Positions 24,775 to 33,953 of a stretch of 64,000 nt of DNA are shown here, in pieces. Position numbers and translations under genes: made by a program. The stretch is from Bacteroidaceae bacterium (GTDB lineage: Bacteria > Bacteroidota > Bacteroidia > Bacteroidales > Bacteroidaceae), in contig JAGBKI010000061.1 in the NCBI GenBank assembly GCA_017933995.1, forward strand, positions 1 to 64,000. The letters run 5' to 3'. The notes beneath the pieces are model-generated. The model saw only the letters and a list, made by a program, of their open reading frames with translations, was not told the DNA's origin and searched no databases. Position 1 is the first letter of the stretch; each line of letters starts with the position of its first letter.

Positions 24775-26679
24775 ATGGACTTCCAGTACCTTTCCAAGAT
24801 AGAGTTCCCCGACGACCTGCGGCGGCTGCCCGTCGAGGCGCTGCCCGAGGTGTGCCGCGAGCTGCGCGAGGACATCATCGCCGAACTGGCCGTCAACCCC
24901 GGCCACCTGGCCTCCAGCCTCGGCGTGGTGGAACTCACCGTGGCGCTCCACTACGTCTACAACACGCCCTACGACCGCCTCGTGTGGGACGTCGGCCACC
25001 AGGCATACGGCCACAAAATCCTCACCGGCCGCCGCGAGGCGTTCAGTACCAACCGCAAACTGGGCGGACTGCGACCCTTCCCCTCGCCGCTGGAGAGCGA
25101 GTACGACACGTTCACCTGCGGCCACGCCAGCAACTCCATCAGCGCCGCCCTCGGCATGAGCGTCGCGGCGGCCAGCAAGGGCGAGGCCGACCGCCACATC
25201 GTGGCCGTCATCGGCGACGGCGCCCTGAGCGGCGGACTGGCCTTCGAGGGCATCAACAACGCCAGCGAAAGCCCCAACAACATGCTCATCATCCTCAACG
25301 ACAACAACATGAGCATCGACCGCAGCGTGGGCGGCATGAAGCAGTACCTGACGCGCCTGCACACCGGCGGGGCCTACAACCGTTTGCGCGACAGCGCTTC
25401 GCGCACGCTGACCCGCTGGGGCGTGCTCAACGAACGCCGCCGCCGCACCATCCTGCGCTTCAACAACGCGATGAAAGCGCTCATCACGCGCCAGCGCAAC
25501 ATGTTCGAGGGCATGGACATACGCTACTTCGGCCCCACCGACGGCCACGACGTCGTGGCGCTGGTCCACACGCTGCGCACCATCAAGGACATGCGCGGCC
25601 CCAAACTGCTCCACATCCACACCGTCAAGGGCAAGGGCTACGAACCGGCGGAGCGCCAGGCCACCATCTGGCACGCCCCCGGGCGCTTCGACCCCGAGAG
25701 CGGCGAGCGCATAGCCGACGACAAGACGCGCCCCGTGCCGCCCAAGTTCCAGGACGTCTTCGGCGAAACGCTGCTCGAACTGGCACGCCAGAACCCGCGC
25801 ATCGTGGGCATCACGCCCGCCATGCCCTCGGGCTGCTCGCTCAACATCATGATGAAGGAGATGCCCAGCCGCACGTTCGACGTGGGCATCGCCGAGGGCC
25901 ACGCCGCCACCTTCGCCGCCGGGCTGGCCAAGGAGGGGCTGCTGCCTTTCTGCAACATCTACTCCGCCTTCGCCCAGCGCGCCTACGACAACATCATCCA
26001 CGACGCCGCCATCCTCAACCTCCCCGTCGTCTTCTGCTTCGACCGCGCGGGCCTGGTGGGCGAGGACGGCCCCACCCACCACGGCGCGTTCGACCTCGCC
26101 GCCCTGCGCCCCGTGCCCAACCTCACCATCGCCTCGCCTATGGACGAGCACGAACTGCGCCGCCTGATGTTCACCGCGCAGACCGACGGCAAGGGCACTT
26201 TCGTCATCCGCTACCCGCGCGGACGCGGCTCGCTCACCGACTGGCACTGTCGCCTCGAAGAAGTACCCGTGGGCCGTGGGCACCGCCTCAAGGACGGCGA
26301 CCGCCTGGCCGTCATCACGCTGGGCCCCATCGGCACCGACGCCGCCAAGGCCATCGCCCACTTCGAACAGGAGAGCGGGCTGGAGGGCAGTGTGGCGCAC
26401 TACGACCTGCGCTTCCTCAAGCCGCTCGACGAGGACCTGCTCCACGAGGTGGGCCGACGCTTCAACGCCGTGCTCACCATCGAGGACGGCTGCCGTATGG
26501 GCGGAATGGGCAGTGCCGTGATGGAGTTCCTCGCCGACCACGGCTACACGCCCCGCATCGTGCGCCTCGGCCTGCCCGACCGCTTCGTCGAGCACGGCAC
26601 TGTGGCCGAGGAGCGCAAACTCACCGGCCTCGACCACGACAGCATCGTCAGGCAGATACGCGCGCTTTGCAATATATGA
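24775..26679 (+). CDS. dxs: 1-Deoxy-D-xylulose-5-phosphate synthase
   Basis: Thiamine-diphosphate enzyme of 634 residues that condenses pyruvate and glyceraldehyde-3-phosphate, the first step of the MEP isoprenoid pathway. [35 protein letters not shown] and [15 protein letters not shown] are N-terminal blocks; [20 protein letters not shown] is the GDG...N thiamine-diphosphate site. [21 protein letters not shown] and the [22 protein letters not shown] block carry the catalytic Glu and substrate-binding residues. [17 protein letters not shown] is in the C-terminal domain. Length is standard. Codon use is extremely GC-rich, which produces a spurious 646-codon frame on the other strand. Confidence 0.97.
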   Translation: MDFQYLSKIEFPDDLRRLPVEALPEVCRELREDIIAELAVNPGHLASSLGVVELTVALHYVYNTPYDRLVWDVGHQAYGHKILTGRREAFSTNRKLGGLRPFPSPLESEYDTFTCGHASNSISAALGMSVAAASKGEADRHIVAVIGDGALSGGLAFEGINNASESPNNMLIILNDNNMSIDRSVGGMKQYLTRLHTGGAYNRLRDSASRTLTRWGVLNERRRRTILRFNNAMKALITRQRNMFEGMDIRYFGPTDGHDVVALVHTLRTIKDMRGPKLLHIHTVKGKGYEPAERQATIWHAPGRFDPESGERIADDKTRPVPPKFQDVFGETLLELARQNPRIVGITPAMPSGCSLNIMMKEMPSRTFDVGIAEGHAATFAAGLAKEGLLPFCNIYSAFAQRAYDNIIHDAAILNLPVVFCFDRAGLVGEDGPTHHGAFDLAALRPVPNLTIASPMDEHELRRLMFTAQTDGKGTFVIRYPRGRGSLTDWHCRLEEVPVGRGHRLKDGDRLAVITLGPIGTDAAKAIAHFEQESGLEGSVAHYDLRFLKPLDEDLLHEVGRRFNAVLTIEDGCRMGGMGSAVMEFLADHGYTPRIVRLGLPDRFVEHGTVAEERKLTGLDHDSIVRQIRALCNI

Positions 26680-26689
26680 GGTTTTTCAA

Positions 26690-26778
26690 ATGAGGAATTA
26701 GGAATGGCCATCCGGCACAGTCCGTCGCCTTTCTACGCGCAGCCCAATTCCTAATTCCTAATTCCTAAGTCCTAACTC
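26690..26778. repeat. Word-built hairpin between dxs and trkA
   Basis: GAGGAATTAGGAATGG on the left pairs with CCCAATTCCTAATTCC on the right, which continues as AATTCCT, AATTCCT, AAGTCCT, AACTCT (7-bp words). It ends 3 bases before the trkA start. Confidence 0.8.
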
Positions 26779-26780
26779 TA

Positions 26781-28130
26781 ATGAAGATCATCATCGCCGG
26801 CGCCGGCGCAGTCGGCCTCCACCTGGCCAAACTCCTGACGCGCGAGCGCCACGACATCACCCTCATCGACGAGGGCGAGGAGCGCGTGGCATCGCTCACC
26901 GTCACCTACGACCTCAAGACGCTGGTGGGCAACCCCCTCTCGCTCACCACGCTGCGCGAGGCCGAGGCGCACAGGTGCGACCTCTTCGTGGCCGTCACGC
27001 CCGACGAGGCCCACAACCTCACCTCCTGTATCCTCGCCCGCAAACTCGGAGCGAAGAAGACCGTGGCGCGCGTCGACAACGGCGAACTCACACAGACCGA
27101 GCAGGCCGGCTTCTTCAAGGAGATTGGCATACACAGCCTCATCTACCCCGAGCAACTCGCCGCCCAGGAGATTGCGGGCAGCATCAAGCGCAGCTGGATA
27201 CGCCAGTACTGGGAGGTGGGCAACGGCGCGCTCGTGATGCTCGGCGTCAAAGTGCGCGAGGCCGCCCCCATCGTCAGCGACGGCAAGCCGCTGCGCGAAC
27301 TCTGCGGCCCCGACGCCCCGTTCCACATCGTGGCCGTCAAGCGCGGCGACGAAACCCTCATACCCCACGGCAACGACGTCGTGCGCCCGCTCGACATCGT
27401 CTTCTTCATGACCACGCCCGAGTACATCCAGCACATACGCGAACTGGCGGGCAAGACGGGCTACCCCGACGTGTCCAACCTCATCGTGATGGGCGGCAGC
27501 GACACCGCCGTGCAGACCGTCAACCGCCTGCCCCAGCACATCCGCGTGCGCATCATCGAGAAAAGCCTCGACCGCTGCCACCGCCTCGCCACGCTGCTCA
27601 CCAACAAGCAGGCCATGGTGCTCCACGGCGACGCCACCGACATCGACCTCCTCGAAGACGAGAACATCGACCGCGTCGACGCCTTCGCCGCGCTGACCGA
27701 CAACAGCGAGCAGAACATCCTGGCCTGCCTCAACGCCAAGAAGCACGGCGTGCGCAAAACGGTGGCCATCGTCGAAAACACCGACTACGTGAGCCTGGCT
27801 GAAAACTTCGACATCGGCACCATCATCAACAAGAAAAGCATCGCCGCCAGCCACATCTACCGCATGTTGCTGCGCGCCGACCTCACCACCGTGAAGAGCC
27901 TCACCGTGGCCAACGCCGACGTGTGCGAAATACCCGTCAGCGAGGACGCCCGCGTCACGCGCCGCCCCGTGATGGAACTCGGCCTGCCGCCCACCGTCAA
28001 CCTCGGCGGCATCGTGCGCAACGGGCGCGGCATACTCATCAACGGACGCACCCAAATCCTCCCCGGCGACACCGTCGTCGCCTTCTGCCTGCAAAACACG
28101 CTCAAGAAACTGGAGCGCTTCTTCAAATAA
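26781..28130 (+). CDS. trkA: Trk potassium-uptake system NAD-binding protein TrkA
   Basis: A 449-residue peripheral protein that gates the TrkH channel in response to nucleotides. It has the duplicated RCK layout: Rossmann domain 1 starts MKIIIAGAGAVGLHLAKLL, followed by a TrkA-C domain (about 135-215). Rossmann domain 2 starts SNLIVMGGSDTAVQTVNRL near 232, followed by a second TrkA-C domain ending in the ILPGDTVVAFCLQ motif. In the second domain the glycine motif is GGSDTA, less canonical than GxGxxG, as is common for the second repeat. trkH follows after 76 bases, so the two form an operon. Confidence 0.95.
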   Translation: MKIIIAGAGAVGLHLAKLLTRERHDITLIDEGEERVASLTVTYDLKTLVGNPLSLTTLREAEAHRCDLFVAVTPDEAHNLTSCILARKLGAKKTVARVDNGELTQTEQAGFFKEIGIHSLIYPEQLAAQEIAGSIKRSWIRQYWEVGNGALVMLGVKVREAAPIVSDGKPLRELCGPDAPFHIVAVKRGDETLIPHGNDVVRPLDIVFFMTTPEYIQHIRELAGKTGYPDVSNLIVMGGSDTAVQTVNRLPQHIRVRIIEKSLDRCHRLATLLTNKQAMVLHGDATDIDLLEDENIDRVDAFAALTDNSEQNILACLNAKKHGVRKTVAIVENTDYVSLAENFDIGTIINKKSIAASHIYRMLLRADLTTVKSLTVANADVCEIPVSEDARVTRRPVMELGLPPTVNLGGIVRNGRGILINGRTQILPGDTVVAFCLQNTLKKLERFFK

Positions 28131-28206
28131 ACGCACCCACGGCGCGCACCGCCCGCCGCCAATGTTGTGTCTGTTGCCGCATTGCGGCAACCCACCCTCC
28201 CTAATA

Positions 28207-29664
28207 ATGATCAACCTCCGCATCGTCGCCCGCATCCTCGGCCTGCTGGCCTTCTTCGAGGCCGTGTTGCTGCTCGCCGCGTGGGGCGTGAGCCTCTTCT
28301 ACCACGAGGCCCACACCTACCCCTTCCTCGTCACCACCCTCGTGGCCGTGGCGGCAGGCGGCGCGCTGCTCTACTACGCACGCACAGCCCCCAAGAAAAT
28401 CACGCGACGCGACGGCTACCTCAGCGTGGCACTCTCGTGGGTGATGTTCTCGGCCATCGGCGCGCTGCCTTTCCTGATGCTCGCCGACACGCCGCGCCTG
28501 TCCGTGGCCGTGTTCGAGGCCATGTCGGGCTTCACCACCACCGGCGCCACCGCCCTCACCGGCCTTGACGCCCTGCCGCGCTCCCTGCTCTTCTGGCGCT
28601 CGCTGATGCACTGGCTCGGCGGCCTCGGCATCATCTTCTTCACCATCGCCCTGCTGCCATCCATCAGCGGCGGCACCGTGAAACTCTTCGCCGCCGAAAG
28701 CACCGGCCTCAAAATCGGCAAACTCCACCCCCGCGTCTCCACCACCGCCCGCTGGATTTGGGGCATCTACCTCTCGCTCACCCTGCTCTGCGTCGGCGCG
28801 ATGTGGCTGGCCGGTATGCCCCTCTTCGACGCCATCAACCATGCCATGAGCACCATCGCCAGCGGAGGCTTCTCCACCCACCAGGAGAGCATCGGCTTCT
28901 ACCACAGCGTGCCCATCGAGGTGGTCACGACCATCTTCATGTTCCTGGCCGGCATCAACTTCACGCTGCTCTACGGCCTCGTCGTCAAGCGCAGCCTGCG
29001 CGCCCTCGTCCAGAGCGACGAACTGCGACTGATGGTGTGGCTGCTCGGCGGCGTCTTCCTCGTGATGCTCGTTGAGAAAGTGGCCAGCGGCGGCACACTG
29101 CTCGGCAGCTTGCTCGACACCCTCTTCACCGCCGTCTCCATACAGAGCACCACGGGCTTCATCACCACCGACTATATGCAAGCCTACTCGCCCTTGGTGT
29201 GGCTGCTGCTGTTCTTCCTCGGCCTCATCGGCCCCATGGCGGGCAGCACCGGCGGCGGCGTCAAGTGCGTGCGCGTGCAGACCGCCCTCCAGGTGATGGC
29301 CACCGAGTTCCGCCGCATCCTCTCGCCACGCGCCGTGCTGCCCGTGCGCATCGGCGGCGTGGCCGCGCAATACGGCGTGCTGCGCACCGTCTTCGCCTTC
29401 TTCGTGGCCTACGTCCTGCTGGCCGTGCTGGCTACCGTCGCCTACCTCCTGATGGGCCTCGCCCCCCTCGACGCCGTGGGCCTCGCCGTCTCGATGCTCA
29501 GCAACGTGGGTCCCGCCATCGGCCACCAGATAGGCGCCACCGGCTCGCTCGCCCTGCTGCCCGACGCCGGGCTGTGGCTCGCCACACTCCTGATGCTCAT
29601 CGGGCGTCTCGAAATCTTCGCCATCCTCCTCCCCTTCATCCCCGCCTTCTGGAAAGAGGACTGA
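28207..29664 (+). CDS. trkH: Trk potassium-uptake channel protein TrkH
   Basis: A 485-residue polytopic inner-membrane protein with the four-fold M1-P-M2 repeat of the SKT family. Pore-loop sequences are visible as SGFTTTGATAL, STIASGGFST, QSTTGFITTDY and SNVGPAIGHQIG, the last being the usual divergent fourth repeat. It forms the potassium pathway gated by TrkA. ATG 28207 is chosen because it begins right before the first hydrophobic segment; the frame opens 15 codons earlier at 28162. Confidence 0.95.
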   Translation: MINLRIVARILGLLAFFEAVLLLAAWGVSLFYHEAHTYPFLVTTLVAVAAGGALLYYARTAPKKITRRDGYLSVALSWVMFSAIGALPFLMLADTPRLSVAVFEAMSGFTTTGATALTGLDALPRSLLFWRSLMHWLGGLGIIFFTIALLPSISGGTVKLFAAESTGLKIGKLHPRVSTTARWIWGIYLSLTLLCVGAMWLAGMPLFDAINHAMSTIASGGFSTHQESIGFYHSVPIEVVTTIFMFLAGINFTLLYGLVVKRSLRALVQSDELRLMVWLLGGVFLVMLVEKVASGGTLLGSLLDTLFTAVSIQSTTGFITTDYMQAYSPLVWLLLFFLGLIGPMAGSTGGGVKCVRVQTALQVMATEFRRILSPRAVLPVRIGGVAAQYGVLRTVFAFFVAYVLLAVLATVAYLLMGLAPLDAVGLAVSMLSNVGPAIGHQIGATGSLALLPDAGLWLATLLMLIGRLEIFAILLPFIPAFWKED

Positions 29665-29703
29665 TACTTGCAGGCGGTTCTACCTATGACAGTTCCGGCA
29701 ACA

Positions 29704-29893
29704 AACGGCCTGAAAGGCCAACGAGCAAACAGCCCAGGGCAGCGCCCTGGGAAAGGCGCACACACAAAAATTCGCCCTGAAAGGGCAAAAGCATTTCTAT
29801 TTAACGCTTTTGCCCTTACAGGGCGGGGGCTAACGCCGTTCATACCCCAGGGCGTTGCCCTGGGCTGTTCGCTTGCCGGCCTTTCAGGCCGTT
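29704..29893. repeat. 190-bp nested palindromic element, copy 2
   Basis: Same organisation as 21734-21924: ends AACGGCCTGAAAGGCC and GGCCTTTCAGGCCGTT, inner CCCAGGGCAGCGCCCTGGG and CCCAGGGCGTTGCCCTGGG, and GCCCTGAAAGGGC against GCCCTTACAGGGC. It fills the space between trkH and the restriction-modification gene. Confidence 0.95.
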
Positions 29894-29936
29894 CCGCCGC
29901 ATGATTGCAAACGTATAAGGCATTTTCCCTCCCCCC

Positions 29937-32900
29937 ATGCCCATCCACGCCTACCTACGCGCCATCAACGAACAGCTGCGCACGGGGCACGCCCGCGAGC
30001 ACGCCTACCGCCCCGCCCTCCAGCAACTGCTGCAAACGCTGCTGCCCGCCTGCACCGTCACCAACGAACCCGCCCGCATCGCCTGCGGCGCGCCCGACTT
30101 CATCGTCACCCAGCGCACCACCGGCCTCCCCCTCTTCTTCGCCGAGGCCAAGGACATCGGCGACACCGACCTCGAAGGCCGCCGGCAGCACCGCGAGCAG
30201 TTCCGCCGCTACCGCCAGTCGCTCGACCGCATCGTCTTCACCGACTACCTCGACTTCCGCCTCTACGAATACGGCGAGCCGACACTCGCCGTGCGCCTGG
30301 CCGAACTGCGCGATGGCAAGGCCGTCCCCGTGGCGGGCGCCGACGAGCAGTTCCGCGCCTTGATGGCCCACCTCGCCGCCGCCACGCCCCAGCGCGTCAC
30401 GTCGCCCGCCCGCCTCGCCGAGGCCATGGCGGCCAAGGCACGCCTGCTGGCCAGCGTCATCGGCGAAGCCCTCAGCGGCCAGGACGCCGACCACGCCGAC
30501 GGCTACCTCGCCGGACAGTGGCGCGCCTTCCGCAACCTCCTCATCCACGACCTCACGCCCGCCGCCTTCGCCGACATCTACGCACAGACCATAGCCTACG
30601 GCCTCTTCGCCGCACGCATACACGACACCACGCCCGAAGACTTCTCGCGCTTCGAGGCCGCCACACTCATCCCGCAGACCAACCCCTTCCTGCGCAAGGT
30701 GTTCCAGAGCATCGCCACCTTCGACCTCGACACACGCATCTCGTGGCTCGTCGACGACCTCGTGAGCCTCTTCGCCGCCACCGACATGGAGCGCATCCTT
30801 GGCCACTACACCCACGACCCGCGCCACGGCGACCCCCTCATCCACTTCTACGAAGACTTCCTCGCCGCCTACGACCCCGCCCTGCGGCGCTCGCGCGGCG
30901 TGTGGTACACGCCCCAGCCCGTCGTAGCCTTCATCGTCCGCGCCGTCGACGAAATCCTGCAACGGGAGTTCCACATGCCCTGGGGCCTCGCCCAGTGGGA
31001 AGTGCCGCGCGCCCCCCACCTGCTCGACCCCGCCACCGGCACCGGCACCTTCCTCGCCGAGGCCATACGCCAGGTGCACGCCAAGTTCCGCGACCAGCAG
31101 GGCCTGTGGCAGGACTATGTGGAGCGCCACCTGCTGCCGCGCCTCAACGGCTTCGAACTGCTCATGGCCTCCTACGCCATAGCCCACCTCAAACTCGACC
31201 TCACGCTCCAGCAGACCGGCTACCGCCACCGCACCGACCGCCGCCTGCGCGTCTTCCTCACCAACTCGCTCGAAGAGGGCACCGGGCAGGTGCGCGACCT
31301 CTTCGCCCAGTGGCTCACCGAAGAGGCCAACCAGGCCAACGCCGTCAAGCGCGAAACGCCCGTCATGGTCATGATCGGCAACCCGCCCTACAGCGGCGCG
31401 AGCCAGAACAAGGGCGAGTGGATTATGAAACTGATGAACGACTACAAGCGCGAGCCCGGCGGCAAGCAGCCCCTCAACGAGCGCAACCCCAAGTGGCTCA
31501 ACGACGACTACGTGAAGTTCATCCGCCTCGGCCAGCACTACATCGAACGGAACGGCGTGGGCGTGATAGGTTTCATCAATCCCCACGGCTACCTCGACAA
31601 CCCCACGTTCCGGGGTATGCGCTGGCAACTGCTGCGCACGTTCGACAAAATCTACACCCTCGACCTCCACGGCAACGCCAAGAAAAAGGAGACCTGCCCC
31701 GACGGCTCAAAGGACGAGAACGTCTTCGACATCATGCAGGGCGTTTCCATCAACCTTTTTGTCAAGACGGGTCGCAAGGAAAAAGGCGCGCTCGGCCAGG
31801 TGTTCCACGCCGACCTCTACGGCCTGCGCGAATACAAGTACGAGGTGCTGCAAAACTCCGCGCTCGCCGACATCCACTTTGAGGAAGTCGCCCCCAAAGC
31901 CCCGATGTACTTCTTCGTGCCAAAGGACTTCGCGCTTGAAGAGGAGTACAACAAAGGCTTTGCGGTTAATGAACTGTTTCCGCTGTGCTTGCTTGGCCCG
32001 AACTCCCATAGAGACGATTTTGCAGTGTGCTTCTCACAGGACGAAGCCCAGCAACACATTGACGACTTCAAGAACCCCGCTATTTCCAACGAGGAGATAA
32101 AAAGCAGATATGGGCTTAAAGATACCCGCGACTGGCAAGTGGACGCAGCGAGAAAGCGGATACCCGCCAACGCAAGCCCAACCAAATGCCTCTATCGTCC
32201 CTTCGACTTCCGCTATATGCTTTACGGAGATTATGCTTTCGACTATCACCGTCCGCAACTGAACGACAATCTGCTTGTTGATAACGTTGCGCTGATAGTT
32301 ACAAAGCAAGGACGCAAGGGAACTTCGGCATTTGTCGCAAGCGTTCCTTTAGGGCAGCATAAAATAGCGGACTCGTATGATGGCAGCTACGCAATGCCTC
32401 TATATGTTCTTCCGTCGGACGAGGGGCAGTCGATGTTAGAAGGGACTGGGCAGTCGCTTGTGCCGAACTTTAATTCAGAGGTAGTACAACGCATAGAGAA
32501 AGGACTTGGCGAGAAGGCGGAGCCGCAGGAACTGTTCGACTACATCTACGCCGTGCTCCACAGCCCCGCCTACCGCGCACGCTACAAGGAGTTCCTCAAG
32601 ATAGACTTCCCGCGCATCCCCTACCCCGCCGACGCGCCCCTCTACCACCGTCTCGCCGCCCTCGGCAAGCGGCTGCGCGAGCTGCACACCGGCACCGCCG
32701 CCGAAGCCCCCGCCGCCGACGGCACCACGTTCCCCGTCGCCGGCAGCAACACGGTGGAGGCCGTCAGCTACGACGACGCACGCGCGCGCGTATATATAAA
32801 TACGGAGCAGTACTTCGGCGGCGTCTCCCCGGACGTGTGGCAGCACTACATCGGCGGCTACCAGCCCGCGCAGAAGTGGCTCAAAGACCGCCGCGCCCGC

Positions 32901-33020
32901 ACCCTCTCCTTCGACGACATCCGCCACTACCAGCACCTCCTCCACGCCCTCGCCGCCACCCGACAGGCGATGCGCGAGATTGACGAGACCGCCGCGCCCG
33001 CCGAGTTCTATTGTCTCTAA
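29937..33020 (+). CDS. Single-chain restriction-modification enzyme (type IIG/ISP-like adenine methylase with nuclease domain)
   Basis: A 1027-residue protein. At the N-terminus GAPDFIV (Asp54) and FFAEAK (Glu70, Lys72) form a PD-(D/E)xK nuclease motif. A helical linker to about 320 follows, then RRSRGVWYTPQPVVAFIV and LLDPATGTGTFLAEAIRQVH (SAM-binding motif I, about 361-373). NPPY at 482-485 is the N6-adenine methylase catalytic motif. Residues about 660-860 should be the target-recognition region, and the C-terminus holds the helical YNYIYAVLHS-like (FDYIYAVLHSPAYRARY) element seen in type ISP proteins. There is no SF2 helicase, so it is closer to type IIG than to true ISP enzymes. It probably both cuts and methylates one site. 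It stands alone, preceded by a palindromic repeat. The specificity region is much lower in GC than the rest. Confidence 0.88.
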   Translation: MPIHAYLRAINEQLRTGHAREHAYRPALQQLLQTLLPACTVTNEPARIACGAPDFIVTQRTTGLPLFFAEAKDIGDTDLEGRRQHREQFRRYRQSLDRIVFTDYLDFRLYEYGEPTLAVRLAELRDGKAVPVAGADEQFRALMAHLAAATPQRVTSPARLAEAMAAKARLLASVIGEALSGQDADHADGYLAGQWRAFRNLLIHDLTPAAFADIYAQTIAYGLFAARIHDTTPEDFSRFEAATLIPQTNPFLRKVFQSIATFDLDTRISWLVDDLVSLFAATDMERILGHYTHDPRHGDPLIHFYEDFLAAYDPALRRSRGVWYTPQPVVAFIVRAVDEILQREFHMPWGLAQWEVPRAPHLLDPATGTGTFLAEAIRQVHAKFRDQQGLWQDYVERHLLPRLNGFELLMASYAIAHLKLDLTLQQTGYRHRTDRRLRVFLTNSLEEGTGQVRDLFAQWLTEEANQANAVKRETPVMVMIGNPPYSGASQNKGEWIMKLMNDYKREPGGKQPLNERNPKWLNDDYVKFIRLGQHYIERNGVGVIGFINPHGYLDNPTFRGMRWQLLRTFDKIYTLDLHGNAKKKETCPDGSKDENVFDIMQGVSINLFVKTGRKEKGALGQVFHADLYGLREYKYEVLQNSALADIHFEEVAPKAPMYFFVPKDFALEEEYNKGFAVNELFPLCLLGPNSHRDDFAVCFSQDEAQQHIDDFKNPAISNEEIKSRYGLKDTRDWQVDAARKRIPANASPTKCLYRPFDFRYMLYGDYAFDYHRPQLNDNLLVDNVALIVTKQGRKGTSAFVASVPLGQHKIADSYDGSYAMPLYVLPSDEGQSMLEGTGQSLVPNFNSEVVQRIEKGLGEKAEPQELFDYIYAVLHSPAYRARYKEFLKIDFPRIPYPADAPLYHRLAALGKRLRELHTGTAAEAPAADGTTFPVAGSNTVEAVSYDDARARVYINTEQYFGGVSPDVWQHYIGGYQPAQKWLKDRRARTLSFDDIRHYQHLLHALAATRQAMREIDETAAPAEFYCL

Positions 33021-33043
33021 AGTCTCTATTGTCTCTATAGTTT
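33013..33043. repeat. Short array of 9-bp words
   Basis: TTGTCTCTA, AAGTCTCTA, TTGTCTCTA, TAGTTTCTT in a row, starting inside the last codons of the restriction gene and ending 9 bases before the next gene. Confidence 0.85.
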
Positions 33044-33052
33044 CTTGAAAAT

Positions 33053-33736
33053 ATGCCCACTACAACCTCCCAACGCCGCAAGGTGTTCGCATTCCTCCGC
33101 CAGATTAAGCGCCACAACGACCGCGTGTGGTTCAACGCCAACCGCCCGCTCTACCAGGAGGCGCGCGACGTGTTCCTCGACATGTCGCAGGAACTCATCG
33201 ACCGCATCGCGACGTTCGACCCCGAGATAGGCGGCATCGCCCCCAAGAGCACCGTCTACCGCATCAACCGCGACACGCGCTTCAGCGCCGACAAGTCGCC
33301 CTACAAGACCCACCTCGGCTCGTTCATCACCCCCCACGGCCCCAAGTCGGCCTACCTGGGCTACTACCTCCACGTGGAGCCGGGCGCGTCGCTCGTGGCC
33401 TGCGGCGGCTACTGGCTCACGCCCGAGATGCTCGCCGCTGTGCGCAACAGCATCGTGGCCGAGACCGACCGCTTCCGCGCCATCGTCGAAGCCCCGGCCT
33501 TCCGCGAGGCGTTCGGCACGGAACTGGGCGTGGACTGCCTCAAGACGCTGCCCAAGGGTTTCCCCAAGGACTACCCCCACCCCGAGTACCTGCGCCCCCG
33601 CGCCTACACCGTGTGGCACAACCTTTCGGACGACGAGCTGCTCGACGCCTCGTGGGCCGACCGCGCCGCCGACCTCTGCCGCCTGGGCAAGCCCTTCATG
33701 GACTTCATCAACGACACCGTGGCCGACTATTTGTAA
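33053..33736 (+). CDS. DUF2461 family protein
   Basis: A 227-residue protein of the DUF2461 (TIGR02453) family. Recognisable blocks are FLRQIKRHNDRVWFNANRPLYQEAR near the N-terminus, YRINRDTRFSADKSPYKTHLGSFI in the middle and GYYLHVEPGASLVACGGYW, then LPKGFPKDYPHPEYLRPRAYTVWHNLSD. The function of the family is unknown. It starts 32 bases after the restriction gene on the same strand and could be co-transcribed with it, but the family is widespread without such neighbours. Confidence 0.9.
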   Translation: MPTTTSQRRKVFAFLRQIKRHNDRVWFNANRPLYQEARDVFLDMSQELIDRIATFDPEIGGIAPKSTVYRINRDTRFSADKSPYKTHLGSFITPHGPKSAYLGYYLHVEPGASLVACGGYWLTPEMLAAVRNSIVAETDRFRAIVEAPAFREAFGTELGVDCLKTLPKGFPKDYPHPEYLRPRAYTVWHNLSDDELLDASWADRAADLCRLGKPFMDFINDTVADYL

Positions 33737-33772
33737 ACCTTGGCACCTGCACGCGGAAAACGATGCGTTAAA

Positions 33773-33804
33773 TTTGGCTAAATACGCCGAAAAGGCTAAT
33801 TTTG
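33773..33804 (+). promoter_or_regulatory. Promoter of ftsK
   Basis: TTTG at 33773-33776, 20 bases, TAATTTTG at 33797-33804; leader of about 145 nt. Confidence 0.8.
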
Positions 33805-33953
33805 CAGCGTCTTGTCGCTATACAAAAAGGAAAAAGGAACGACTGTGGCAAGAACGCAAAGGAATTAAGTAAAGAAGCGGAGTGCCGCCACGCGCAGCAA
33901 TTTTGGCCACGTGGGAAGCAGGCGCTTCGGGAAAAGACATTGTAAGCACATTT

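Noticed and set aside
24697..26637. A 646-codon frame on the strand opposite dxs (and similar long frames opposite lpd, ftsK, topB and the restriction gene)
   Set aside because: These mirror very GC-rich coding sequence, have low-complexity Ala/Gly/His/Arg composition and no family motif, while the opposite strand encodes clear enzymes.
29937..33020. BREX PglX or true type ISP enzyme
   Set aside because: No other BREX genes are nearby, and the SF2 helicase domain required for type ISP is missing; the nuclease motif at the N-terminus favours a type IIG-like enzyme.
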